NCBI GenBank assembly: GCA_031373665.1
Contig: JANMMZ010000022.1
Location: 1-64,000, forward strand
Source of the DNA: M3007 sp031373665
GTDB lineage: Bacteria > Bacteroidota > Bacteroidia > Chitinophagales > Saprospiraceae
Length of the DNA stretch: 64,000 bases
Direction of reading: 5' to 3'
Shown: positions 45,257 through 54,412 of the stretch, in pieces
How positions within the stretch are numbered: the stretch's first letter is position 1
How the letters are laid out: each line of letters starts with the position of its first letter
Program-made: the position numbers and the translations under genes
The notes under the pieces: model-generated
Seen by the model: the letters and a program-made list of their open reading frames with translations, nothing else
The model's database searches: none
Told to the model about the DNA's origin: nothing

Positions 45257-45598
45257 TTAGGCCGCGCTCTGAAAAAGATTCAATTGGCCATCATGTGCCA
45301 GCACATCCAAGAGTCTTGCCACCCGTAATTTATCCTTACTATTGGTGCGCAAAGTGATTAATTTTGCCAATTCTAACGTTAGGAAATAATCTTCAAGCGG
45401 GTCGCCTGGACGAGGCCGCTTGGCATAGTCCCGATACATGGTTGGGCGACGTATTCCATCGCTGAATTCATACCCGTCGCGCACCCAACGGCGCGTAAGT
45501 GTGGCATACTGCCGCACTGGTAATTTTAGTACTGCAAAAAGGTTGGATGCAGTGACGACTTTAGTGCCGTGCTTACTTTGAAAAACTTCGAGACCCAT
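45257..45598 (-). CDS. AntA/AntB-like antirepressor domain protein
   Basis: A protein of 113 residues resembling the phage AntA antirepressor fold: KVVTASNLFAVLKLPVRQYATLTRRWVRDGYEFSDG, then DYFLTLELAKLITLRTNSKDKLRVARLLDVL. Such domains relieve phage repression or bind DNA. No other phage gene is around, so it may be a remnant or a domesticated regulator. Its promoter is flanked by two matching inverted repeats 30 bp apart. Confidence 0.6.
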   Translation of the reverse strand: MGLEVFQSKHGTKVVTASNLFAVLKLPVRQYATLTRRWVRDGYEFSDGIRRPTMYRDYAKRPRPGDPLEDYFLTLELAKLITLRTNSKDKLRVARLLDVLAHDGQLNLFQSAA

Positions 45599-45671
45599 GA
45601 CGCATACTGTTTAGTGAAAAGGATCGAAAACACCATTCTAGGATTTATGTAATGCTAAAAATGGTTGGTTT

Positions 45672-45715
45672 TGTTTTATAAACAGTACAAAGGTAAACAA
45701 GTTGTTTTAAACAAC
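45672..45715. promoter_or_regulatory. Paired operator around the AntA-like promoter
   Basis: TGTTT-TAT-AAACA (45672-45684) and GTTGTTT-T-AAACAAC (45701-45715) have centres about 30 bp apart, close to three helix turns. The minus-strand -7 box TACCTTTG (45688-45695) lies between them. A dimeric repressor binding both would block the promoter. Confidence 0.65.
45688..45695 (-). promoter_or_regulatory. -7 box TACCTTTG for the AntA-like gene
   Basis: TAnnTTTG match on the minus strand, 90 bases before the ATG at 45598. Confidence 0.55.
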
Positions 45716-45782
45716 AAAATGTTTTACAATATTTTTTTAAAAATATTTTTTGTTTTATCGCAATATATTGATAATCAATTAT

Positions 45783-46805
45783 TTATAAAATCGACTTTAA
45801 TCCAAGGCCGGGTTCATTTTTCAAACATATCCGCCCGTTTTCAAGGAGCGGCGTCTCAAATGGACTTTCCTTAATCAGCCAACAACCGTCGAGATCGGCG
45901 AAATCGCAGAGGGGAGCCAACTGAGCCGCTGCCATGATACCGCAAGGGCTTTCGGTCATACAACCGATCATCAGTTGGAGGCCGCGCCGACGTACCGATT
46001 CCACTATTTGGCGACCTTCATGGAGACCTGTACACTTCATAAGTTTCAGATTGACTCCATGAAAACAATTGGCCACACGGTCGAGATCTGCCAGCCGTTG
46101 GAAACTTTCATCAGCAATGACGGGTAATGGAGATCGTGCCGTGAGCCATTCGGCGGCATCAAGGTCATCTTTTGGAGTAGGCTGCTCTATGAGTTGTACG
46201 CCGTGGTCTTGAAGCCAAAAAATAAGGTCAAGGGCGGCATCCCGATCTTGCCAGCCTTGGTTGGCATCCGCAAAAATGGGCTTGTCAGTGATCTCCCGCA
46301 AAGCGCAGATAATGTCGCGATCGTGATCGGTACCAAGTTTCACTTTAATGATCTGAAAGTCGGTGGCATCTTCCATTTTTTCGCGCAGTACTTCTGGGGT
46401 ATCAATACCCAAGGTAAAAGTGGTGGCGGGCATCTGGGCAGGTACGGCTCCAAAGGTTTTCCACAGTGGGGTTTGGTTCATTTTACCCATAAGATCGTGG
46501 ACAGCAATGTCAACGGCAGCCTTGGCTGCGTGATTTCCGGGGGCTAGCGCATCTATAACTGCCATAATTTCATCCATGACAAATGGAGGCCGAAACTGAT
46601 TTAGGGCATCGGCTGCTAAGGCCAAAAAACGGGTAGCCGTGTCATGGTTTTCACCATAATAGGGCGGCATTGCTGCTTCTCCGTAACCTACGAGGCCATC
46701 CCAACTAATTTCAGTGAAAACGGCATTGGTGTGGGTACGCACTCCCGTTGCCAATCGAAATGGGTGCTTGAGCGCGTGGAGTATGGGGTGGTAGGTTAGT
46801 GTCAT
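45783..46805 (-). CDS. Dipeptide (L-Ala-D/L-Glu-type) epimerase
   Basis: A protein of 340 residues of the enolase superfamily. The barrel has IKVKLG (catalytic Lys), ADANQGW, IEQP and ADES (three acidic metal ligands) and NLKLMKCTG (second catalytic Lys), with the DLDG block near the end typical of dipeptide epimerases. It would epimerise L-Ala-D-Glu from peptidoglycan or similar dipeptides. It is the last gene of a set on the minus strand after the sugar porter and galT; the metabolic link is not obvious. Confidence 0.87.
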   Translation of the reverse strand: MTLTYHPILHALKHPFRLATGVRTHTNAVFTEISWDGLVGYGEAAMPPYYGENHDTATRFLALAADALNQFRPPFVMDEIMAVIDALAPGNHAAKAAVDIAVHDLMGKMNQTPLWKTFGAVPAQMPATTFTLGIDTPEVLREKMEDATDFQIIKVKLGTDHDRDIICALREITDKPIFADANQGWQDRDAALDLIFWLQDHGVQLIEQPTPKDDLDAAEWLTARSPLPVIADESFQRLADLDRVANCFHGVNLKLMKCTGLHEGRQIVESVRRRGLQLMIGCMTESPCGIMAAAQLAPLCDFADLDGCWLIKESPFETPLLENGRICLKNEPGLGLKSIL

Positions 46806-46827
46806 TTTTTTATAATATATAGATGCC

Positions 46828-47853
46828 CTACAACACCACCGATTTCAATTTCGCAGCAGCCTGCTCCGGCGTAATATCACGCTGGGCACTAGCCAGCATT
46901 TCATAACCGACCATGAATTTTTTGACTGTCGCAGATCGCAACAATGGCGGGTAAAATGGCATGTGCCAATGCCATTCAGGATGTGGTTTTCCATCGGTTG
47001 GGGCTTGGTGTATGCCTGCGGAGTATGGAAACGAGACCTCAAAAATGCGGTCGTAGGCTGCGGTCAGTTTTTGGATGGCCTCGGCATAGGCTTGCGCCTC
47101 AGCAGCGGTCATTTCTAGGATATTTGACATGGGGCGCTTGGGCGCAATCATGGCTTCATAGGGCCAAACTGCCCAAAATGGGATGAGTACCACAAAATGC
47201 TCGTTTTCAAATACCAAACGGTCTTTAAGCAATTGTTCTTGCTGAATATAATGGCTCAACATGGTGTGCGACCCGTTCATTTTGGTGAAATACGCCTTTT
47301 GGTGCTTGGTTTTTTTGACAATCTCTTGGGGAATACGGTACTGAGACCATATTTGCCCGTGTGGGTGGGGATTACTACACCCCATGATTTCGCCTTTGTT
47401 TTCAAATATTTGCACATAATTGATCTTAGGCTGGTCACCAAGCAATTTGAACTCGCGCTGCCAGACTTCTACCACTTTAGCGATCTGTGCGACGGTCATA
47501 TCAGCCAATGTGAGCGAGTGGTTGGGCGAAAAACAAATCACTTTACAGATGCCTCTATCTGCTTCTGCCTTGAGTAGTCCATTGGTGTAGGTATCCAAGG
47601 GGGTATCTGGGAGAATAGCGGAAAAGTCGTTTTGAAAAACATAGGTATCCGCATATTGGTCATTGTACAGGCCACCGGCTCGCTCGTTGCCTGGGCACAG
47701 GTAACAACTCGGATCGTAGGCAGGTCTTTGAGTGGACGCTAAGGATTCTACCTTGCCCTGCCAAGGGCGTTTGGTTCGGTGTGGCGATACCAATACCCAT
47801 TCTCCAGTGAGGATATTGTAGCGGCGGTGCGGGTGTTCTGAAAAATTGAGCAT
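46828..47853 (-). CDS. galT: UDP-glucose-hexose-1-phosphate uridylyltransferase
   Basis: A protein of 341 residues of the histidine-triad superfamily. Hallmarks are RRYNILTGEWVLVSPHRTKRPWQG, the Cys pair CYLCPGN, NPHPHGQIW with the catalytic His, and YSAGIHQAP near the end. It exchanges UMP between UDP-glucose and galactose-1-phosphate in the Leloir pathway. The sugar porter gene lies just upstream on the same strand (25-bp gap), so the two probably import and use galactose. galK is not in the window. Confidence 0.95.
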   Translation of the reverse strand: MLNFSEHPHRRYNILTGEWVLVSPHRTKRPWQGKVESLASTQRPAYDPSCYLCPGNERAGGLYNDQYADTYVFQNDFSAILPDTPLDTYTNGLLKAEADRGICKVICFSPNHSLTLADMTVAQIAKVVEVWQREFKLLGDQPKINYVQIFENKGEIMGCSNPHPHGQIWSQYRIPQEIVKKTKHQKAYFTKMNGSHTMLSHYIQQEQLLKDRLVFENEHFVVLIPFWAVWPYEAMIAPKRPMSNILEMTAAEAQAYAEAIQKLTAAYDRIFEVSFPYSAGIHQAPTDGKPHPEWHWHMPFYPPLLRSATVKKFMVGYEMLASAQRDITPEQAAAKLKSVVL

Positions 47854-47878
47854 TGTTTGTTGTTAGGTTGGTCGTGCA

Positions 47879-49210
47879 TTATTTGACCATTCGTTTTTCC
47901 AAATCTTCCAAAGAAACGCCTTTGGTTTCGGGCATCATTTTCCAAACAAAAATCAATTGGAACACCATCATAATGGCGAATACTGCAAATATAGGTGCTT
48001 GACCAAAACGCCCGGCCAATAGCGGAAAGGTGCTGGCAATAATGGCTGCAAAAACCCAGTGGGTGCCACTTCCCAAGGAGTTGCCGTAGGATCGGACTCG
48101 GTTTGGAAATATTTCGGAAATAAAAACCCAAATGACGGCTCCCTGCCCAATAGCGTGAGATGCGATGAATATGAATAGTAAAATAGGCACCAACATGCTG
48201 CCTTTGGCAGCACCAGAGTAGAATGCCCAAGCCACCGCAGCAAGTGAAATGATATAACCAATGGAACCAATGTACATGAGAAAACGGCGACCAAATTTGT
48301 CTATCCATACCAATCCAAGCATCGTAAATATTAGATTAATGACTCCAATCCCCACGGATGATAGTAGGGCTGAACTCTTGGCCAAGCCTGCATCTTCAAA
48401 TATACGGGGGGCATAATAGATCACGGCATTGATACCGGATACCTGATTAAAAAAGGCAAAAAGGAAGGCTAATAGAATGGGTAATTTGTAGCGACCTGAA
48501 ATAAAGGATGCCCAGCCGGTGGACTCTGATTGGGCATGGCGGCTGGCTTCGATTTCAGCCAATGACTGGTCGGCAGTATCGGGGTTGATGATCCGCAAAG
48601 TAGCCAATGCCTCGGCGGTGTTGCCTTTTTTTAGGATCAACCAACGCGGGCTTTCAGGTATCAACCGGATGAGTATCACAAAAACCAAGGAGGGTAAGGC
48701 CACAATACCCAACATCCAACGCCAGTTTTCAGGATTATCGGTACCGATCACCCAATTGGATAGGTAAGCCACCAATATTCCAAACACAATATTGAATTGG
48801 AATAGGGCTGTGAGTTGGCCGCGTTTGTGGGTAGGTGATATTTCGGTAATATACATAGGTGCTACTACGGAAGAGGCTCCAATGGCTAACCCTCCAATAA
48901 AGCGAAAAAACATCAACCAAACGGCATTCGGTGCCAAGGCGCAGCCAACAGCAGAGACCAAATAGAGGATGGCGATCCAAAATAAGGTATTTTTTCGGCC
49001 GATCCGCTCGGCGGGAATGCCTCCTATGATGGCTCCGATCACGGTGCCGTACAGTGCCACGGCCACCACTTGGCCTATCATGGTGTCGGTTAGGCTCCAA
49101 AGTTGTTGTAACGTGCGCTCGCAACCAGAAATAACGGCAGTGTCTAAACCAAAAAGGAATCCGCCCAAAGAGACGGTAATAGACCAGAAAAATACTTTAC
49201 GAAGATTCAT
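47879..49210 (-). CDS. Sugar porter family MFS transporter
   Basis: A protein of 443 residues with twelve membrane helices. The sugar porter signs are GGFLFGLDTAVISG, PAERIGRKN, RFIGGLAIGASSVVAPMYITEISPTHKRGQL, PESPRWL and the closing PETKGVSLEDLE. It brings in a hexose by proton symport. The downstream galT points to galactose. A 232-bp MITE sits 51 bases upstream of its ATG and may separate it from its promoter. Confidence 0.93.
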   Translation of the reverse strand: MNLRKVFFWSITVSLGGFLFGLDTAVISGCERTLQQLWSLTDTMIGQVVAVALYGTVIGAIIGGIPAERIGRKNTLFWIAILYLVSAVGCALAPNAVWLMFFRFIGGLAIGASSVVAPMYITEISPTHKRGQLTALFQFNIVFGILVAYLSNWVIGTDNPENWRWMLGIVALPSLVFVILIRLIPESPRWLILKKGNTAEALATLRIINPDTADQSLAEIEASRHAQSESTGWASFISGRYKLPILLAFLFAFFNQVSGINAVIYYAPRIFEDAGLAKSSALLSSVGIGVINLIFTMLGLVWIDKFGRRFLMYIGSIGYIISLAAVAWAFYSGAAKGSMLVPILLFIFIASHAIGQGAVIWVFISEIFPNRVRSYGNSLGSGTHWVFAAIIASTFPLLAGRFGQAPIFAVFAIMMVFQLIFVWKMMPETKGVSLEDLEKRMVK

Positions 49211-49260
49211 GCTATATATAATGATAAATGGCTAACAAATAGAATTGAATGATGAATCAG

Positions 49261-49492
49261 GGCTTTTCTATAAAAGTTCATTTCATTGAGTGCAGGGATT
49301 AAAATATTTAAACCACGAGATACCCGAAACAAAATTTGCCCCTCATCGCCGCCTTCCCGACCTACGGTTTCCCTGTCGGCGGGATTGGACTCGGCGGCTC
49401 TTCGGGGGATGAAGTTTGGGGGCGGTTGCACCGCCCCCAAACCCCCTTGGCTTTCACCCAAAACTTCTAAAAACAGATTTTATAGGAAAGCT
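49261..49492 (-). mobile_element. 232-bp MITE, copy B
   Basis: Inverted copy of the element at 33655-33886, of the same length, with terminal repeats GGCTTTTCTATAAAA (49261-49275) and TTTTATAGGAAAGCT (49478-49492). No transposase. It sits between the sugar porter start and the region that would hold its promoter. Confidence 0.87.
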
Positions 49493-49944
49493 CTACATGA
49501 TGGATTTATATTGCGCAAAGATTCCAGTAATCTCAGGATAAATTTGCTTTTGTTTTTTCATCTGCCAATGAAGTACTTTGCGGCGCAAAGATTTGCAATT
49601 TTATTTTGCTTTTGCAATTATTTTAAAATAAACTACAGATTGGTTTCTTTAACTTGTTTTTGAAATGTTTTGAAAAGATAGGCAAAAGGAGCGGTGAAAA
49701 AATAACTTATCCATTTTAACTGATTGGTTTTCACTCAAACTGCCCATCTTTTAACTTAAATAGTACACCATGCCACGCATGTTCCCGTCATTCAAAGCAA
49801 GATTTACTTGCTTTATCATTGGGTCATGCGCCAAAAGATAGTTGTTTGGGCAAAAATCAATCTAGTTAAAAAGAACAGTTATTATTTCATCGCTCCTAAA
49901 CCCACAAAATTCCTACATTTGCGGCGTATTCTAAACCTAAATAT
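49493..49944. other. AT-rich intergenic region upstream of transketolase
   Basis: About 450 bases with no gene I can support. It holds TAAATTTG at 49539-49546 and TACATTTG at 49914-49921 (both plus strand), and a 22-base inverted exact match (49871-49892) to the hairpin after the leader-peptide gene at 17409-17430. Confidence 0.6.
49914..49921 (+). promoter_or_regulatory. -7 box TACATTTG for the transketolase genes
   Basis: TAnnTTTG match 23 bases before the ATG at 49945. Confidence 0.6.
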
Positions 49945-50787
49945 ATGTCAGATTTAAAAGAACTTGCCACCCAGGTGCGCAGGGATATTGTCAGAATGGT
50001 ATTCAATTGCCAAAGTGGCCACCCCGGTGGCTCTTTGGGTTGCGCGGAGTACTTTACTGCCTTGTATGGTACAATTATGAAGCATAAGCCTGCCCCTTTC
50101 AAGATGGATGGCAAGAACCAAGACTTATTTTTCCTGTCAAACGGTCATATATCACCAGTTTGGTACAGTGTTTTGGCGCGTACGGGTTATTTTCCGGTAA
50201 AGGAACTGGCTACGTTTCGCAAACTCAATTCGAGGCTTCAAGGTCACCCCGCTACCCATGAGGGTTTACCCGGTATCAGGATCGCATCGGGTTCTTTAGG
50301 TCAAGGCATGTCGGCTGCTATTGGCATGGCTTTGGCCAAGCGGATGGATGGTGACAAACGCCATGTCTTTGCGCTGACGGGCGATGGTGAATTGCAAGAA
50401 GGCCAATGCTGGGAAGCCATCATGTTTGCGGCGCACAATAAGGTGGACAACCTGATTGTCACGGTGGATTGGAACGGGCAGCAAATAGACGGCCCCAACG
50501 ATCAGGTGCTTTCTTTGGGCAATCTGCCTGCCAAATGGAAATCATTTGGTTGGGAGGTTTTGATCTTAGAACAAGGCAACGATATGGATAGTGTGATCGC
50601 CATGCTCAAAAAAGCCAAGCGCAAGAGCGGCAAAGGCAAACCAGTGGTTATTTTGATGAAAACTGAAATGGGCTTCGGTGTTGACTTTATGCAAGGTACC
50701 CACAAATGGCATGGCAAGGCTCCCAATCAAGAACAATTGGATAGTGCGCTGAATCAACTTAAACCAACATCGTTGGGCGATTTTTAA
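49945..50787 (+). CDS. Transketolase, N-terminal subunit
   Basis: A protein of 280 residues. It is the thiamine-diphosphate-binding half of a split transketolase: GHPGGSLGCAEYFTALYG near the start and GDGELQEGQCWEAIMFAAHNKVDNLIVTVDWN, which holds the GDG-to-N metal and TPP motif. The second subunit follows after 53 bases. Together they move two-carbon units in the pentose phosphate pathway. Split transketolases are common in Archaea and some Bacteroidota. Confidence 0.93.
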   Translation: MSDLKELATQVRRDIVRMVFNCQSGHPGGSLGCAEYFTALYGTIMKHKPAPFKMDGKNQDLFFLSNGHISPVWYSVLARTGYFPVKELATFRKLNSRLQGHPATHEGLPGIRIASGSLGQGMSAAIGMALAKRMDGDKRHVFALTGDGELQEGQCWEAIMFAAHNKVDNLIVTVDWNGQQIDGPNDQVLSLGNLPAKWKSFGWEVLILEQGNDMDSVIAMLKKAKRKSGKGKPVVILMKTEMGFGVDFMQGTHKWHGKAPNQEQLDSALNQLKPTSLGDF

Positions 50788-50840
50788 TCGGTCGTTAAAC
50801 GCTATTTTCATCCATCGTCCACAAATTAAGTCATAAAATA

Positions 50841-51809
50841 ATGAATATCAACGATATAAAATCCACAGGAACCCGCGCTACTCGCGACGGATTCGGACAA
50901 GGGCTATTAGAATTGGGTCGTCAAAACCCCAAAGTGGTTGCCTTGACTGCCGATTTGATGGAGTCCTTGCAAATGCAACATTTTAACAAGGAATTCCCTG
51001 AACGGTTTATACAAGTCGGCATTGCCGAAGCCAATATGATGGGTATTGCTGCGGGACTTGCTACGGCCGGAAAGATTCCGTTCACGGGTACTTTTGCCAA
51101 TTTCAGTACTGGCCGCGTGTATGATCAGATCCGTCAAAGCATTGCGTACTCGCACAAAAATGTAAAAATATGCGCTTCACACGCAGGGGTAACCCTTGGG
51201 GAAGACGGCGCAACGCACCAAATATTGGAAGATCTTGGTATGATGCGCATGTTGCCCGGTATGGTGGTCATAAATCCTTGCGATGCCAACCAAACCAAGG
51301 CCGCAACCATGGCGATTGGTGCTTATTATGGCCCCGTTTATTTGCGTTTTGGCCGTCCGGCTTGGCCAGTATTCACACCTGAAAATCAAAAATTTGTGAT
51401 TGGTAAAGCCCTCCACTTAGCCACAGGTAAAGATGTTACGATCTTCGCAACTGGTCACTTGGTTTGGACGAGTATTGAGGCCGCCAAGGCATTGGCCGCA
51501 GAAGGCATTAGTTGCGAAGTCATCAATATACACACGATCAAGCCATTGGATGAAGAGGCTATTTTGGATTCTGTGAGCAAGACCCGCGCTGTGGTGGTGG
51601 CAGAAGAGCATCAGCGCAACGGAGGTTTGGGCGATGCCATTGCCAACCTGTTGGTGCATAAGTTGCCAGTACCGATGGAGTACGTGGGCGTGAATGACTC
51701 TTTTGGAGAGAGTGGCAAACCGATGGAATTGTTGGATAAATATGGCCTTAGCCAAAAAGACGTGATTTGGGCAGTGAAAGATGTGTTGGATCGAAAGAAA
51801 AAGAACTAA
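50841..51809 (+). CDS. Transketolase, C-terminal subunit
   Basis: A protein of 322 residues. It holds the pyrimidine-binding domain with the catalytic Glu (VGIAEANMMGIAAGLATAGKIPFTGTFANF), SHAGVTLGEDGATHQILEDLGMMRMLP, and the C-terminal transketolase domain (LVWTSIEAAKALAAEGISCEVINIHTIKPLDEEAI). It forms the active enzyme with the subunit encoded just upstream. Confidence 0.93.
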   Translation: MNINDIKSTGTRATRDGFGQGLLELGRQNPKVVALTADLMESLQMQHFNKEFPERFIQVGIAEANMMGIAAGLATAGKIPFTGTFANFSTGRVYDQIRQSIAYSHKNVKICASHAGVTLGEDGATHQILEDLGMMRMLPGMVVINPCDANQTKAATMAIGAYYGPVYLRFGRPAWPVFTPENQKFVIGKALHLATGKDVTIFATGHLVWTSIEAAKALAAEGISCEVINIHTIKPLDEEAILDSVSKTRAVVVAEEHQRNGGLGDAIANLLVHKLPVPMEYVGVNDSFGESGKPMELLDKYGLSQKDVIWAVKDVLDRKKKN

Positions 51810-51813
51810 GGTA

Positions 51814-52860
51814 CTACTCGTTCTTAAACTTCAATGTTTTGGTACCGCCATCAGCCTGCTTTATTGGATGTTTGTCATTCAGTGTTTCACCGTTCAAGAT
51901 GCGTTCATATAAGTATAGGTATGCTTGAGCCATTTTTTCGATTGAAAAATGTTGATGGGCATACTCATGGCAGGCTGATGGTTGGTAAGCATCTGCATTT
52001 TTTAAGGCTTCTACCAATTCGCTCTTTTTCACGGAGAGGCATCCGAAATCAGCGTAAAAAGCATCCACGATGCCATGACCGTTGGGGCGTTTGTTTGGAG
52101 GTGTGATTTTTTTGCCCAATAACTCTGGTAACGCCCCATGGGGTGTGCCAAATATGGGACAACCAAACCATAGGCTTTCTATGACTGCTAGTGGGAAGGG
52201 ATCAGGGTAAGTAATGGGAAAAACCAAGCCTTTGGAAGCATTCAAAAGCATATTGCGGCCTTCCGGCAAGACCAATCCATGAAATCGAGCGGCTAAACTT
52301 AGGGTGATTCTCAAGCCTTTGCGAAAACTGACCCGGCTGCCGCCGATCACATGTAAGCGACTTCCAACTTGTGCCGCTATATCAATGGCTCCCTTCAAGT
52401 TTTTACCGGGACGTGATGCATTTCCTAGAAAATGAAAATACAATCGCTTTTGGTCTAAGACTGGTTGGCCATATTCAGAAAAATCAATCCCATAATGTAC
52501 AAAAACGTGGCTACCGTAACTGGCAGCCTGTGTACCGGAAAGAAAAACAGTATTTTTATCCAGAGGCACTGGTTCAGTCACGTTTTCATGTTGGGTGACA
52601 ATACAGGGTTTTGAAATGGGCTCTAAAGGTTGATCCTGAAAATGAACAATATCTATATCGTCAGGAATCTGATCGTTTAGGGCGATTTTTTTTTGAAAAT
52701 ACAAGACGGGGGCATCCGCAATCACGGAACCTTTCGGCACTAAAAAAGTAACCTCATGTCCCAGAGATTGGAGTGATTTTCCAAGCCAAGTCAGTACTCG
52801 CTCTGTGTCATTGTATTCATTTCCGGGAATATTGGCATAATGCACCAATAAAATTTTCAT
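51814..52860 (-). CDS. GT4-like glycosyltransferase
   Basis: A protein of 348 residues from the ATG at 52860, which gives the start MKILLVHYANIPGNEYNDTERVLTWLGKSLQSLGHEVTFLVPKG of a GT-B fold enzyme; the upstream in-frame ATG would add a poorly conserved Lys-rich stretch. HFLGNASRPGKNLKGAIDIA and VFPITYPDPFPLAVIESLWFGCPIFGTPHGALPELLG form the nucleotide-sugar side with the E-x7-E-like motif. It would add a sugar to a glycan or lipid; no other glycan gene is adjacent. It converges on transketolase with 4 bases between stops. Confidence 0.85.
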   Translation of the reverse strand: MKILLVHYANIPGNEYNDTERVLTWLGKSLQSLGHEVTFLVPKGSVIADAPVLYFQKKIALNDQIPDDIDIVHFQDQPLEPISKPCIVTQHENVTEPVPLDKNTVFLSGTQAASYGSHVFVHYGIDFSEYGQPVLDQKRLYFHFLGNASRPGKNLKGAIDIAAQVGSRLHVIGGSRVSFRKGLRITLSLAARFHGLVLPEGRNMLLNASKGLVFPITYPDPFPLAVIESLWFGCPIFGTPHGALPELLGKKITPPNKRPNGHGIVDAFYADFGCLSVKKSELVEALKNADAYQPSACHEYAHQHFSIEKMAQAYLYLYERILNGETLNDKHPIKQADGGTKTLKFKNE

Positions 52861-52974
52861 GCAATGCTTAATTTTGAGGCCAAGTAACAATTTTTTTTTG
52901 GCAATGGGATCAATATTTTGTAATTTTTTTTTGATAGAGAACAAAATTAAAGAAAATACTTAATTGCTGCACCA

Positions 52975-54264
52975 ATGACGTATAAAGAAACCTTAGACTT
53001 TCTATACACCCGCCTGCCCATGTTTCATAGGGTAGGAGCGGTAGCGTATAAAAAAGACCTTACCAATACACTTGCCTTGTGCGAACATTTGGGAAGCCCC
53101 CAACATCGCTTTCGATCCATCCACGTTGCTGGAACCAATGGAAAGGGCTCGGTGACTCATTTTTTAGCAGCCGCATTTCAACAAGATGGATATAAAACGG
53201 GGCTTTACACCAGCCCTCACTATAAGGATTTTAGGGAGCGCATCAAAATCAATGGAGTATATATGCCCCGACAATGTGTGATAGACTTTGTAGAATGCCA
53301 CCGTCAGTTGATCGAATCTATAGAGCCGTCTTTTTTTGAACTTTGTGTGGCGATGGCTTTCGATTATTTCGCCCAAGAAAAAGTAGATATCGCGATCATT
53401 GAAGTGGGGCTGGGCGGGCGTTTGGATAGCACCAATGTGATCACGCCCTTACTAAGTGTTGTCACCAATATCAGTTACGATCATCAAAACCTACTCGGCG
53501 ATACCCTTCCAGAGATTGCTTTTGAAAAAGCGGGTATTATCAAACCAAGGATACCAGTTATCATTGGAGAGACTCATCCGGAATCTGCTCCCGTTTTTCT
53601 GGAGAAAGCGCGATCGGTACAGGCTCCTATTACCTTTGCCGATCAGAAATATAGCGTCGTAGAGAAAGGTATAAACCCTAGTGGATCAATTATTTATGAA
53701 ATAAATGACCTTGAAAATAAAGGGGTAGTTACCGCCATTGAAACAGACTTAACTGGCCCGTATCAACTTAAAAATATTGCTACAGCTTACCAAACCATAC
53801 AACAATTGCCGGCTGATCTCAGATTGAGCATATCCAAGGAAAATGGGCTCAAAAACCCTCATATTTTGAAAACCAACATCATGGGTCGGTGGCAAATGAT
53901 TGGTCAGGAGCCGCGCATACTCTGTGACAGTGCGCACAATGAGGCGGGCCTGAAATTGGCATTTGAGCGGATCCAGCAAATGTCATTTGATCGGTTGCAT
54001 ATTGTGACTGGATTTGTCAATGATAAAGATATTGGCAAAGGTTTGGCGTTGTATCCGCCCTTGGCGCGCTACTATTTTGCCAAAGCCAATATTCCTAGAG
54101 GGCTGGAAGCAACCATATTGAAAGAAAAAGCAGCAAGTATCGGGCTAGAAGGTCGTGCCTATAGTTCAGTGCCAAACGCCTTGAAGGCCGCCAAACGGGC
54201 GGCAAAACCAAATGACCTTATTGTGGTAATCGGCAGTATCTTTGTGATCGCCGAAGTGCTTTAG
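52975..54264 (+). CDS. folC: Folylpolyglutamate synthase / dihydrofolate synthase
   Basis: A protein of 429 residues of the Mur-ligase family. It shows the ATP loop GTNGKGSVTHFLAAAFQ, YTSPHYKDFRERIKINGVYM, the folate-site block EVGLGGRLDSTNVI, NISYDHQNLLGDTLPEIAFEKAGIIK and DSAHNEAG. It adds Glu to dihydropteroate and folates. Length is normal. It stands alone. Confidence 0.95.
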   Translation: MTYKETLDFLYTRLPMFHRVGAVAYKKDLTNTLALCEHLGSPQHRFRSIHVAGTNGKGSVTHFLAAAFQQDGYKTGLYTSPHYKDFRERIKINGVYMPRQCVIDFVECHRQLIESIEPSFFELCVAMAFDYFAQEKVDIAIIEVGLGGRLDSTNVITPLLSVVTNISYDHQNLLGDTLPEIAFEKAGIIKPRIPVIIGETHPESAPVFLEKARSVQAPITFADQKYSVVEKGINPSGSIIYEINDLENKGVVTAIETDLTGPYQLKNIATAYQTIQQLPADLRLSISKENGLKNPHILKTNIMGRWQMIGQEPRILCDSAHNEAGLKLAFERIQQMSFDRLHIVTGFVNDKDIGKGLALYPPLARYYFAKANIPRGLEATILKEKAASIGLEGRAYSSVPNALKAAKRAAKPNDLIVVIGSIFVIAEVL

Positions 54265-54310
54265 TAACGATACGCAGATACTAATGATACCAGAAGTGGG
54301 ACATAAAAAA

Positions 54311-54339
54311 AGGGTTTGCAGCCTTACGCCTCAAACCCT
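54311..54339 (-). terminator. Hairpin with minus-strand T run between folC and the TonB gene
   Basis: AGGGTTTG (54311-54318) pairs with CAAACCCT (54332-54339). Six A precede it on the plus strand, so a T run follows it on the minus strand. No minus-strand gene is in reach, so it may instead be a leader hairpin of the TonB-dependent receptor gene. Confidence 0.5.
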
Positions 54340-54412
54340 AAGAACTATAAACAAACAAAAAATTTCTATGAAAACATCAAACTGTTTAAGATTGTTTAAA
54401 TAAATCCATTAA

